Shown: positions 6,597 to 13,758 of the stretch, piece after piece
How positions within the stretch are numbered: position 1 is the first letter of the stretch
How the letters are laid out: the number at the start of each line of letters is the position of its first letter
Virus record (IMG/VR): IMGVR_UViG_3300031788_000397
Span: 1 to 29,362 of that record
Origin: a virus
Reading direction: 5' to 3' (one strand)
Length of the DNA stretch: 29,362 bases
The notes under the pieces: generated by a model
The model's database searches: none
What the model was told of the DNA's origin: nothing
What the model saw: only the letters and a program-made list of their open reading frames with translations
Translations under genes and position numbers: made by a program

Positions 6597-6774
6597 TCAC
6601 ATCCTTACAAAATTTTGGGGGGATGCGAGATATGAAGTAACGAATATAAAAGTAGGATACAAGAAGGACTGCTTTGAAACAGATATACATGAATTGTACT
6701 TCATGGATAATAGATTCAGTTCTTGGAGAAAGGCGAAAAAGGTAAAGAAAAATGAAAAACTCAGTAAAACTTGA
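6574..6774 (+). CDS. Hypothetical basic protein, 66 residues
   Basis: ATG 6574 has an AAGGAAG site about eight bases upstream within the previous gene, which it overlaps by 23 nt. The N-terminal 25 residues have alternating hydrophobic residues typical of a small beta barrel (IRVGDHILTKFW, then YEVTNIKVGY). The C-terminus is strongly basic (about 52-65, Lys-rich). An SH3-like or KOW-like fold is possible but unproven. It overlaps the thyX start by 23 nt. Confidence 0.65.
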   Translation: MQSIRVGDHILTKFWGDARYEVTNIKVGYKKDCFETDIHELYFMDNRFSSWRKAKKVKKNEKLSKT

Positions 6775-7372
6775 AGGATGGTACGGCGGGGATCTCACCC
6801 ATGCCCAAGCTGCCTGGACTTCTAGCGGAGGAGATGTCAATGCAAGACTCGACAGGGTACCAGCGTTACTTAAAATGCTCGCCGAGAATGAGCATGGAAC
6901 ACCGTTTGAGCGTAGTCTGCTGCATTTTAGTGTTACTTGCGACACTGCTAGCCACATACATTTCCTCAAGCATAGGATGTTCTCAATCAACGGTGAGTCT
7001 GCAAGATATCGCGAATTTATCGGCGACAAATACTATATCCCTGTAGACTGGGATCCTATTAGTGCAGACATTTTAGAGAGACATGCAGTAGATAGCTATT
7101 CACAATATCACATGACTATTGATGACTGCCCGGTGACTAGGAAACGTGCTAAGGAGTCTGCTCGTTACTTCCTCCCCTACGCTACGCAAGTAAACCTCGA
7201 TATGTCGATGAACTTCCGTTCATTCGTTCATTTCCAAAAACTAAGAAACTCAGAGCACGCGCAACTAGAGATTCGAGAAATTGCTAAAACTATGTTGGAG
7301 TTAGTTAAAAATGGAACCGACGGAGCCTTCACTCACAGCCTCACCGCGCATGGGTTGGGACCACCTAATTGA
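6752..7372 (+). CDS. thyX: Flavin-dependent thymidylate synthase
   Basis: ThyX makes dTMP from dUMP using FAD, NADPH and methylene-tetrahydrofolate. The 206-residue length fits the family. The ThyX motif RHR-x7-S appears as KHR (73-75) and S83 within SINGESARY, so the first Arg is a conservative Lys. An [14 protein letters not shown] segment (48-61) and a C-terminal [18 protein letters not shown] segment correspond to the conserved FAD and substrate-binding regions. It starts at ATG 6752 inside the end of the upstream gene. With the dCMP deaminase two genes on, it forms a dedicated dTTP-supply route. An HNH endonuclease gene overlaps its 3' end. Confidence 0.93.
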   Translation: MKNSVKLEGWYGGDLTHAQAAWTSSGGDVNARLDRVPALLKMLAENEHGTPFERSLLHFSVTCDTASHIHFLKHRMFSINGESARYREFIGDKYYIPVDWDPISADILERHAVDSYSQYHMTIDDCPVTRKRAKESARYFLPYATQVNLDMSMNFRSFVHFQKLRNSEHAQLEIREIAKTMLELVKNGTDGAFTHSLTAHGLGPPN

Positions 7373-7772
7373 CAAGAGTGGAGATTGTTGGCTTTGGTTA
7401 GGTCCCATCGGTAAAGACGGCTATGGTAGATACACACAGCTTCAAAAAGGGTTTGGTACAACCCTGGTTCACAGGGTGTCCTATATACTAAATATAGGAC
7501 ATGCAGACAAAAACCTGTCTGTATGCCACAGATGTGATGTAAGAAATTGTGTAAATCCAGAACATCTCTTTCTCGGAACTCACCAAGAAAACATAAGGGA
7601 CATGGCTGTTAAGGGAAGAAATTTAAGTGTAGTTACACTTACCGATATAAAAAATATACGGGTGCTTACATACTTTTTAACAAGAAAAGAGATAATGGAA
7701 GTTATGAGTCTAAGTTTTTCTGCTGTTAGGGAAGTACAGAGGGGGAGAAGTGGAAGACACATTTCGTCCTAG
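7311..7772 (+). CDS. HNH homing endonuclease
   Basis: A 153-residue free-standing HNH endonuclease of the phage type. It shows CWLWLG (26-31), DGYGRY, HRVSY, then [20 protein letters not shown] (71-90) with zinc cysteines and the Asn-Pro-Glu-His core, followed by QENIRDM and KGR. The last 45 residues resemble a helix-turn-helix specificity tail. The start at 7311 has TTGGAG upstream. Starting at ATG 7350 would match typical family N-termini but lacks a ribosome site. It lies between thyX and the dCMP deaminase gene and overlaps both, as expected of an intruding homing gene. Its likely role is to cut related phage genomes near this locus. Confidence 0.88.
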   Translation: MEPTEPSLTASPRMGWDHLIDKSGDCWLWLGPIGKDGYGRYTQLQKGFGTTLVHRVSYILNIGHADKNLSVCHRCDVRNCVNPEHLFLGTHQENIRDMAVKGRNLSVVTLTDIKNIRVLTYFLTRKEIMEVMSLSFSAVREVQRGRSGRHISS

Positions 7773-8127
7773 TTGGTCAGAATATTTCCTGGAGATAGCG
7801 AGCGTAGTAGCGAAACGCTCCACCTGCCCCCGTCTTAATGTAGGTTGTGTCATAACCTTAAATAACAAGATCGTTACTACGGGATATAACGGAGCCCCTT
7901 CTGGAGAACCTCACTGCACCGAGGTAGGGTGTCACATTGTTGATAACCATTGTAATAGAGTCATTCATGCAGAGCGTAACGCTCTAGTTCAGCTAAAAGA
8001 AACAGGTTCTCGTATGAAGATCTACATCACACATGAACCCTGCGAAATGTGTCGAAGTGCCATTAACAGATATAAAATCCGCGACGTTTTATGGAGTCAT
8101 GATTACAATGGAGTTACCGAAAGCTGA
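7750..8127 (+). CDS. Deoxycytidylate (dCMP) deaminase
   Basis: Zinc-dependent conversion of dCMP to dUMP, the ThyX substrate. The 125-residue protein has HAE (73-75, zinc His and catalytic Glu) and PCEMC (97-101, two zinc Cys). The N-terminal [17 protein letters not shown] and TGYNGAPSG segments are typical of dCMP deaminases rather than cytidine deaminases. The start is GTG 7750 after AGGGGGAG, overlapping the HNH gene. It is slightly short at the C-terminus, where it overlaps the DNA polymerase start. An allosteric dCTP site cannot be judged by eye. Confidence 0.92.
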   Translation: MEDTFRPSWSEYFLEIASVVAKRSTCPRLNVGCVITLNNKIVTTGYNGAPSGEPHCTEVGCHIVDNHCNRVIHAERNALVQLKETGSRMKIYITHEPCEMCRSAINRYKIRDVLWSHDYNGVTES

Positions 8128-9787
8128 TGTTTGGGCATGGGATATTGAGACAGCCATTGACGGTTCCATTGTGGATTATCCTACTATGCTATCTGCTAGT
8201 AGTGCAGATCATAACTTGGTTGCTGTTGGGGAAAATAACATTCGCAGTCTCGCCAGAGCACTTAAAGATTCAGGTGCTGCTCTAGTAACCTGGAACGGAT
8301 GGGCCTTTGATGAGCCGGTGATGAAGAACTGGGGCATAGAAATGCCAATGAGCCACGACGGCATGGTTATGGCATACATGGACGACGAGACACAAGCACT
8401 GGGCCTAGAGTCTTGTGCTGTAAAATACTTAGGCGTGAAAGGATGGAAACACGGTGATTGGAAAACTTTCGACCCGACTTCAGAGGAAGCTGCTATGTAT
8501 GCGGCTAGGGATGCTCAGTACACTTTACAACTTTACCATGAACTTAGCAGGCGTCTTGGACGAAGAATGGCTACGATTGAAAGTATTATTGCGCCTGCAA
8601 GACGAGCACTCGACAAGCAAACTGCTATAGGGATATACATTAGCAGATGCGCCGTGGATAGAGAACGAAGAAATGCAGAAAACGTACGGGACATGTCCCT
8701 TGCTAGGACACAAGGTTTTACTGGACCCGACTTCAACCCCAATTCTACCAAGCAAGTCGGAGAGTTCCTCCTCGCTCGAGGAATACTACTTCCAACTACC
8801 GAGACGGGGAAGCCCTCAACCGGAGTGGGAGTCTTACAGTCCATCGACGATGAGTTCTGTAAGTCCCTTCTCGAATACAGAGGAGCCGTCAAAACCCTTT
8901 CAACGTATGTCACCCCTTACGAGTCACTTGCATCATTGGGAGACGGGCGCGTGCATCCCGAGTACACGCTCATCCGAACCCTTACCGGAAGATCCTCAGC
9001 CAAGAATCTCAATGTGCAAAACCTGCCGAGAGCATATAAAGACTTTTTTGGAGCACCACTCGGTAAACTCTTTGTTGAGTGCGATTACAGTGCCATAGAG
9101 TTCCGAATAGCAGCCTGGTTCGCACAAGAGTCTACCATTCTGGGCGAATATGCAAACGACCCAGGATGGGACCCTCACCTCTTCGTTGCGTCATTATTCT
9201 ATAGAAAAACGACACAAGAAGTGACCAAAGCGGAGAGACAGATAGCTAAGTCTGCAAACTTCGGACTACTTTACCTGGGTAATGGCTTCACACTGTACGA
9301 GTATGCCAACAAGCAGGGGGTGAAGATGGACATGGAGACAGCTAACGAGATCTACCACTTTTGGCATGAGACCTTCCCAGGGTTCAAGAAGTTCTACGCT
9401 GAGACCAGATACGAACTAGTGTCTACTGGGCAAGTAGAAGGACCCACAGGACAGATCAGACACTTCGGGGACTTTTCACTAGTACCAAAACACAAGAGGT
9501 TAGAATGTCTGAGACAAGCCGTTAACTTCAAAGTCCAGAACCTCTCAGCCCACATTGCTTATATCGCCATGGCGGAGATGAACGAGAGGATGCTCCCCAT
9601 GGTGGGATTTGTTCACGATGCTGTACTATTCGAGTTCAGGAGTGAGCAGGCGTTCGAGTGGCATAGGAGCAATATAAACTATGCTATGATGGTGCATCCT
9701 AGATGCTTTTTGCGGTATCATTTTGATATAGACCTAAACATACCTCTGACCATTGAGTACAAGGTGACCCATGGACCTCCCGCCTAA
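8099..9787 (+). CDS. DNA polymerase I family (PolA) with 3'-5' exonuclease domain
   Basis: The replicative polymerase. Numbering from ATG 8099, Exo I is D15/E17 (WDIET), Exo II is TWNGWAFDE with D71, and Exo III is YAARD (134-138), so proofreading looks intact. In the polymerase domain, motif A is DYSAIEFR (329-336). Motif B is R380, K384, F388 and Y392, with exact family spacing. Motif C is VHDA (505-508), where Ala replaces the usual Glu after the catalytic Asp. At about 562 residues, with the exonuclease domain at the very N-terminus, there is no room for a 5'-3' nuclease domain. The open frame extends to 8033, but that part lies inside the deaminase gene. ATG 8108 is another possible start. 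Confidence 0.93.
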   Translation: MITMELPKADVWAWDIETAIDGSIVDYPTMLSASSADHNLVAVGENNIRSLARALKDSGAALVTWNGWAFDEPVMKNWGIEMPMSHDGMVMAYMDDETQALGLESCAVKYLGVKGWKHGDWKTFDPTSEEAAMYAARDAQYTLQLYHELSRRLGRRMATIESIIAPARRALDKQTAIGIYISRCAVDRERRNAENVRDMSLARTQGFTGPDFNPNSTKQVGEFLLARGILLPTTETGKPSTGVGVLQSIDDEFCKSLLEYRGAVKTLSTYVTPYESLASLGDGRVHPEYTLIRTLTGRSSAKNLNVQNLPRAYKDFFGAPLGKLFVECDYSAIEFRIAAWFAQESTILGEYANDPGWDPHLFVASLFYRKTTQEVTKAERQIAKSANFGLLYLGNGFTLYEYANKQGVKMDMETANEIYHFWHETFPGFKKFYAETRYELVSTGQVEGPTGQIRHFGDFSLVPKHKRLECLRQAVNFKVQNLSAHIAYIAMAEMNERMLPMVGFVHDAVLFEFRSEQAFEWHRSNINYAMMVHPRCFLRYHFDIDLNIPLTIEYKVTHGPPA

Positions 9788-9974
9788 GCAACCGCCTGAA
9801 TCCTACCATTCCATAGCTCTACAACGCCTAGCTGATAAATCTGCAGCCATAGAGCGGGACCTCTGTACCCTAAGAGACGCTGACATCTCAGACCATGCCA
9901 AAGCATTAGCCGCGATAGGAGCAGCAATTGAGCTTGCAAGAATCATTAGAGCCCTTGGAGAATACTACTCCTAG
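9771..9974 (+). CDS. Hypothetical helical protein, 67 residues
   Basis: ATG 9771 overlaps the polymerase end by 17 nt. After a Pro-rich N-terminus (residues 3-9), the protein is almost all helix, rich in Ala, Leu, Arg and Asp from about residue 14 to 64. No family is recognised. It overlaps the proposed TTG start of the next gene, as do several neighbours in this operon. Confidence 0.6.
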   Translation: MDLPPKQPPESYHSIALQRLADKSAAIERDLCTLRDADISDHAKALAAIGAAIELARIIRALGEYYS

Positions 9975-10788
9975 TTCTTTATTAGTCTTCTCCATGTCGG
10001 CTATATCTACATGGATGAGATGCAAAATGAAATATAAATACATGTACGAACTACTTTTAGATGGAGTTAAAGAGAATGAAGCTATGGCTGAAGGTACCGC
10101 CTTCCACACAATTATGGCCGATTATGCAAAAACCAGACAACTCGAAGACACTTCTCCTATGGGAGATGTTGCACGAGTATATCTTAATCACAGAGCCTTC
10201 CCGAATACGGTTGTCTTGGTTGAGGAACCTATCTATGTCGAGTTCCTTAACGGCGTATATGTTAGAGGGACCTGTGACCTTATTTATAAAGACGAAGACG
10301 GCACTCTGGTTGTACGGGATTGGAAGACGTTTGCCCGTCTACCCTCTTTGGATTCGGATTTGGATTTTCAAGCTCGTCTGTATATTGCTCTCGTCATGCG
10401 GCATTTTAGAACGACCAAAGTCAGGTTTGAACACGAGTATGTGAGAAGAACACCCCCTTTCATACCTAAGGATAAAGCAGGGAACGTATGGCAACCAGAG
10501 GATTGTTACCTCACTGAGTCCATCCTGGTCTCTGTGGCCGAATGCGCCCAGATCGTCCAAGAGGTACGATGGGAACTAGAGAATCTACTGAAAACAAGGG
10601 AAACAGGAGCTTATACTCGAACTAATCTAAAGGGAGGAGGATACTCTGACTGCAATGCCTGTAGTGTGAAAGAAATATGCAAAGTAGAACTCACTAATGG
10701 CGAATTGAATGACTCATTACTTTACGGAATTTCAAGGAAGAGAGACCCCATTGATATACTATTACCATTGCGACTCCAACGGTACTGA
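9928..10788 (+). CDS. PD-(D/E)XK nuclease, Cas4/RecB-like, probable 4Fe-4S cluster
   Basis: A RecB/Cas4-type exonuclease. Numbering from TTG 9928, the motifs are H60 in GTAFH, D117 in RGTCDLIY, D131 and K133 in VVRDWKT, and Q148/Y152 in the QARLY motif. C32 plus C242, C245 and C251 give the one-plus-three cysteine pattern of Fe-S nucleases such as Cas4 and AddB. The start is uncertain. TTG 9928 has AGGAG six bases upstream. ATG 9994 fits the domain start but has no ribosome site. The end overlaps the next gene by 80 nt. Next to a Sak4-like ATPase and a putative ssDNA-binding protein, it likely resects ends for recombination. Confidence 0.85.
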   Translation: MSLQESLEPLENTTPSSLLVFSMSAISTWMRCKMKYKYMYELLLDGVKENEAMAEGTAFHTIMADYAKTRQLEDTSPMGDVARVYLNHRAFPNTVVLVEEPIYVEFLNGVYVRGTCDLIYKDEDGTLVVRDWKTFARLPSLDSDLDFQARLYIALVMRHFRTTKVRFEHEYVRRTPPFIPKDKAGNVWQPEDCYLTESILVSVAECAQIVQEVRWELENLLKTRETGAYTRTNLKGGGYSDCNACSVKEICKVELTNGELNDSLLYGISRKRDPIDILLPLRLQRY

Positions 10789-11497
10789 TTCAATCTCCGA
10801 TGTTATAGGCCACAAGGATTTGCATCGAATGGCGGTGAATCACTACGAAGACTTTGATCGTCATGTCACTAGTATCGTGAACAAGCTCACACCAAAAGAC
10901 ATTGTGATAGTCGATACCCTGAATATGTTGGCATCAACAACCAGGACAGACTTCAAATTGGGGACTGATCCAACTGAACAACTATGGGGGAAACGTGAAC
11001 GAATCATCGCGGACAAAAATTACCTTACAGTATACACAGGCGCTAGCCAACTTATCCTTAGACATCTCAAAAATTGCTCAAGAGGTGGAGAAGGAGCGCG
11101 AATCATTGTCACTTGTCATGAAGCAGAAAGGGTTGATGAATCAACTATACCTCCCACGAAAAAGAGAGCACCTGATCTTAATGCAGAACTACTTGGTTCG
11201 CTTATCGGAAGTAGTTCAGATGTATTCAGACTTACGCGATTGGATGATCCGATTATCAACGACAAAGGAGAAGTCCTCTTAGCAGCAGGAACACGTTTGC
11301 TTCAACTACATGCAACAGATGAGTGGATGGCAAAATTTCAAGTACCACTGTCGAAAGTAGCAGGAATAAAGAAGATGCTAGCGAATCCTACATATCCGAT
11401 GTTATGCGAACATCTAGGAAAGGTCCCAACATGGCTGACGATTTACAGTCCTTCGGGAGTTGGAAAGAGTACATTCGTAACTTCGATGCTACGCTAG
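10709..11497 (+). CDS. Sak4-like RecA-fold ATPase with P-loop at the C-terminus (circularly permuted)
   Basis: The 262-residue protein reads like a Sak4/AAA_24 recombination ATPase that begins after the P-loop helix. It has a strand PLIYYYHCD (14-22), Walker B IVIVDTLN (65-72), a strand IIVTCHEAE (132-140) with the Sak4-type His, and a PDLNAELLGSLIGSSSDVFRL segment (155-175). The missing Walker A is at the extreme C-terminus: WLTIYSPSGVGKSTFV (242-257), ending five residues later. Both halves are in one frame with no break. Sak4 proteins are ssDNA-dependent ATPases of single-strand annealing recombination in phages. The order inversion suggests a natural circular permutation. The 5' end overlaps the nuclease gene by 80 nt. 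Confidence 0.85.
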   Translation: MTHYFTEFQGRETPLIYYYHCDSNGTDSISDVIGHKDLHRMAVNHYEDFDRHVTSIVNKLTPKDIVIVDTLNMLASTTRTDFKLGTDPTEQLWGKRERIIADKNYLTVYTGASQLILRHLKNCSRGGEGARIIVTCHEAERVDESTIPPTKKRAPDLNAELLGSLIGSSSDVFRLTRLDDPIINDKGEVLLAAGTRLLQLHATDEWMAKFQVPLSKVAGIKKMLANPTYPMLCEHLGKVPTWLTIYSPSGVGKSTFVTSMLR

Positions 11498-11616
11498 AAA
11501 TTCCCTCGAAAGTACAAGTAGCACTCGAAGTTATCGGCACACATCATGACAATAGAGTTACAACAGTAGCATTTGACGTAATATACAATTACTTGAAAGA
11601 GGAAGAGAATGTCTGA
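11431..11616 (+). CDS. Hypothetical 61-residue protein overlapping the ATPase P-loop region
   Basis: I chose ATG 11431, which has an AGGAAAGG site upstream. The frame can be extended to 11323, but that part lies wholly inside the ATPase gene. The first 22 codons are read from the same DNA that encodes the ATPase Walker A in another frame. The product is mixed, with a Trp/Tyr-containing N-terminus and a C-terminal TVAFDVIYNYLKEEE helix. No family is recognised. It overlaps the next gene by eight bases. Confidence 0.6.
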   Translation: MADDLQSFGSWKEYIRNFDATLEIPSKVQVALEVIGTHHDNRVTTVAFDVIYNYLKEEENV

Positions 11617-12124
11617 AGAACTTACGTATGACCTTAACGAAATCGTAGACTTTAAAAGCCAGGTCCCAGACGGTGAGTATATCGTCCGACTAGTAGACGT
11701 AGAGTTGGAAGGGCTTGGTACTGACAAGCCATACCTGCAAGCAACCTTTGCTATCCAAGAGGGAGAACTCGCAGGGGACGACTTCGCAAAGCGTTACTAT
11801 CTGTCCACCTTTAAGACTAAGAAGGGAGCCACGGGCTGTTTTGGGCTCTCTGACTTCCGTAGGGAAGCAGCAGCTATAGGGGCTGAAGCACAGATAAAAC
11901 AGAAGTTTACCGCTACTGAGTTTCGTAAGATATACGCTCAGATCTTCGGCAAGAAGAAACTGAAGATGATGAAGAGCATGCAGAAGGACGGCAAAGGCAA
12001 GCTGAACGAAGATGGAACTCCAGTAATGTATCAACGCTTCACAATCTTCTCACTTGCCAAACCAGAGCAACAACTCGTCTCCGTGGGAGCTGGATCAGAT
12101 CCTCTCGCAGAATTGGGGTTCTAA
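11609..12124 (+). CDS. Putative ssDNA-binding protein (DUF669-like)
   Basis: A 171-residue protein starting at ATG 11609 after GAGGAAGAG. The N-terminal half has a DGEYIVRLVDVELEG strand pattern followed by YLQATFAIQEGE, as in OB-fold DUF669-type phage proteins. Residues 103-135 are strongly basic and helical. The tail carries an acidic/hydrophobic end (DPLAELGF) reminiscent of the SSB C-terminal tip that recruits partners. DUF669-like and SSB-like genes often sit beside Sak4 recombinases, which fits here. The assignment rests on pattern and context. Confidence 0.6.
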   Translation: MSEELTYDLNEIVDFKSQVPDGEYIVRLVDVELEGLGTDKPYLQATFAIQEGELAGDDFAKRYYLSTFKTKKGATGCFGLSDFRREAAAIGAEAQIKQKFTATEFRKIYAQIFGKKKLKMMKSMQKDGKGKLNEDGTPVMYQRFTIFSLAKPEQQLVSVGAGSDPLAELGF

Positions 12125-12336
12125 TGCTTAGGGAACTTACAGCAGAGACCATACACGACATCAACGCTATTCTTACAACAGCGACGATACTCTTGGAGAC
12201 TATTGAGAAGAGGTCTCCGAACATCAAAGAAGGGAAGCTCGTCCCAGCAAGAGGTGTGCATGACTCAGTTATCTCAGCAGTCAGTAGGATCTTAGGCACA
12301 AATGTTACCTACAATAATTGTTTCAGCGATGACTGA
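12124..12336 (+). CDS. Hypothetical 70-residue helical protein
   Basis: The gene starts in a TAATG overlap with its predecessor. The N-terminal 30 residues form a probable helix rich in Thr, Ile and Leu, followed by a basic turn and a second helix around residues 44-57. No motif or family is recognised. It overlaps the start of the VRR-NUC gene by 35 nt. Confidence 0.6.
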   Translation: MLRELTAETIHDINAILTTATILLETIEKRSPNIKEGKLVPARGVHDSVISAVSRILGTNVTYNNCFSDD

Positions 12337-12625
12337 GGCATCTCTCAAAGCCGCGATTATGAAGGAGCTTTCGAAAGAAGGCTTCTTCTGGCGTGTAGGA
12401 GGAGGACCCTACGGAGTATCAGGTTGTCCAGACATATTAGGAATTTGGGACGGTTGGACTATTGGGATAGAAGTAAAGACGCCTGAAGCATACAGGAAAA
12501 AGGACCGTGGTTGCACGGCTAACCAGATTCACTTCATGGAGAAGATGATAGACAACGGAGCTATAGTTATGGTCGTTTGTTCAGTTGAACAGGTTAGAGA
12601 ATTTCTGACGGCGTTAAAAGGATAA
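12302..12625 (+). CDS. VRR-NUC domain nuclease
   Basis: A 107-residue PD-(D/E)XK enzyme of the VRR-NUC family. The catalytic set is GCPDILGIWDGWTIGIEVKT: D44 in the PD, then E57 and K59 of ExK, followed by Q74 in TANQIHFM and the IVMVV strand. Stand-alone VRR-NUC proteins are common in phages and are predicted structure-specific or Holliday-junction-type nucleases. ATG 12302 has a TTAGG site. ATG 12329 gives the more usual family N-terminus but no ribosome site. This is the last plus-strand gene; its end overlaps the convergent minus-strand gene by 32 nt. Confidence 0.87.
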   Translation: MLPTIIVSAMTEASLKAAIMKELSKEGFFWRVGGGPYGVSGCPDILGIWDGWTIGIEVKTPEAYRKKDRGCTANQIHFMEKMIDNGAIVMVVCSVEQVREFLTALKG

Positions 12626-12869
12626 CTGATCGCACCATAGACATAGGTATGGTAGTAATGTCCTCTGCATCGTCGTAGTCTGAAGACAGCCTATCATCCG
12701 TAGAGGAGATGTGTATGTGATCGTCAGTCCTACCCAACAGGAACCCAATAGAACGCCTAATAACCGGCTTGTAATGTTTAACATAATACTTAGAGTTACT
12801 GGGAGAGTGGCTAATCATAGCGTCTTCCCATACGATGATTAACGAGTCCCACTTCTTAGGATCACTCAT
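12594..12869 (-). CDS. Conserved-type phage hypothetical protein, 91 residues
   Basis: The protein starts with a WDSLIIVWEDA motif (7-17), then an RRSIGFLLGRTDDHIHI segment (38-54) and a TTIPMSMVRSVILL end. This order (W-x-DA, S(V/I)Gxll, hydrophobic strands, IP...) is one I associate with a small family of uncharacterised phage proteins that respond to no known function. The start overlaps the metallophosphoesterase stop by eight bases, so the two are coupled. It is the final gene of the minus-strand arm. Confidence 0.75.
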   Translation of the reverse strand: MSDPKKWDSLIIVWEDAMISHSPSNSKYYVKHYKPVIRRSIGFLLGRTDDHIHISSTDDRLSSDYDDAEDITTIPMSMVRSVILLTPSEIL

Positions 12870-13758
12870 ATAGCTTCCCCTGATAAATTGCCTTGTGATT
12901 TACAATACTGATCTGATCTACTGAATGAATGGGTATCTCCCCATCGACCACATTTATGACAGCGAAACCCTGACTCCAATCAGTTCGCGGCCTATCAGAT
13001 GGGACCCTGGTACCCATGAGCCTGTATGGGTTAGAAGAAGTTCCCGTTTGACATAGACAGCCGATGTCATACGTGAAATAAGTGTGCCTAACATCAAGTC
13101 CGTGCTGGACACGTGCATGCCTCTCGACTTTGTGTAGATGTCCATGAATCACGCTTGCTTGAAACTCGTGAGCTTTGGGAGGGGCATGAGTGAGAATAAG
13201 GTCGGGAAGTACATAATACTCACCCCCTGGGTAGTATCCGGGGGTTGTGATTCCAAGTTCGTCGTAACGTAGAAGGAATTGTTGAGAAAATACGGGCCAA
13301 GTATCTCCTGCTCGTTTGACTCGCATGGCTTTCCGGTTGTGCTCCAGTAGGAATTTTTCTGGTCGAATGTCATGGTTTCCCCCAATCATTATTTTTTTGG
13401 TGAGCTGTGGTCCAGCGGCCGATATAAACGAGCAAAGTTGATCGTACCCTTCTCGTATGGACTCATTGACTGCATCGTATTCTTCGTGCTGGGTATATCG
13501 TGAGAGGAATGGCCAGTCCATCCAATCACCAATGAAATACAGCTCCCTAGGTGATACGTCCATACAAACATATTTGGCTATCCTCATAGCTTCTGGGTCA
13601 TGTATAGGTTCTATAACCTTGGTCTCTGGGTCCTGCAAGTATCCGATCTGTGTGTCAGATACTACGACCGCCTGCCAAGTCTTCTTGAGAACTCTAAAGG
13701 TCTTAGGAGAAAACTTGATAACTTTCGGCCTGGCACAGTTAACTATGGGGAAGTCCAT
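12862..13758 (-). CDS. Calcineurin-like metallophosphoesterase
   Basis: A 298-residue di-metal phosphoesterase. Motifs are SDTQ (34-37, a DxQ variant of DxH), GDWMD (77-81), GNHD (127-130), H191 and GHLH (206-209). All metal ligands are present except that the first His is Gln, a variant seen in other phage enzymes. The substrate could be a nucleic acid or a small phosphodiester and is unknown. The start overlaps the stop of the large transglycosylase gene by one base (TAATG). Co-transcription with virion genes is notable but does not prove it is packaged. Confidence 0.9.
   Translation of the reverse strand: MDFPIVNCARPKVIKFSPKTFRVLKKTWQAVVVSDTQIGYLQDPETKVIEPIHDPEAMRIAKYVCMDVSPRELYFIGDWMDWPFLSRYTQHEEYDAVNESIREGYDQLCSFISAAGPQLTKKIMIGGNHDIRPEKFLLEHNRKAMRVKRAGDTWPVFSQQFLLRYDELGITTPGYYPGGEYYVLPDLILTHAPPKAHEFQASVIHGHLHKVERHARVQHGLDVRHTYFTYDIGCLCQTGTSSNPYRLMGTRVPSDRPRTDWSQGFAVINVVDGEIPIHSVDQISIVNHKAIYQGKLYE

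Noticed and set aside
6475-7029. 184-residue minus-strand frame opposite the small genes and thyX
   Set aside because: Antisense to three supported plus-strand genes with good ribosome sites.
8033-8098. N-terminal extension of the DNA polymerase
   Set aside because: It is read from the conserved PCEMC region of the dCMP deaminase and lies before the Exo I domain.
11323-11430. Upstream extension of the 61-residue gene
   Set aside because: It lies in the ATPase gene, and ATG 11431 has the ribosome site.
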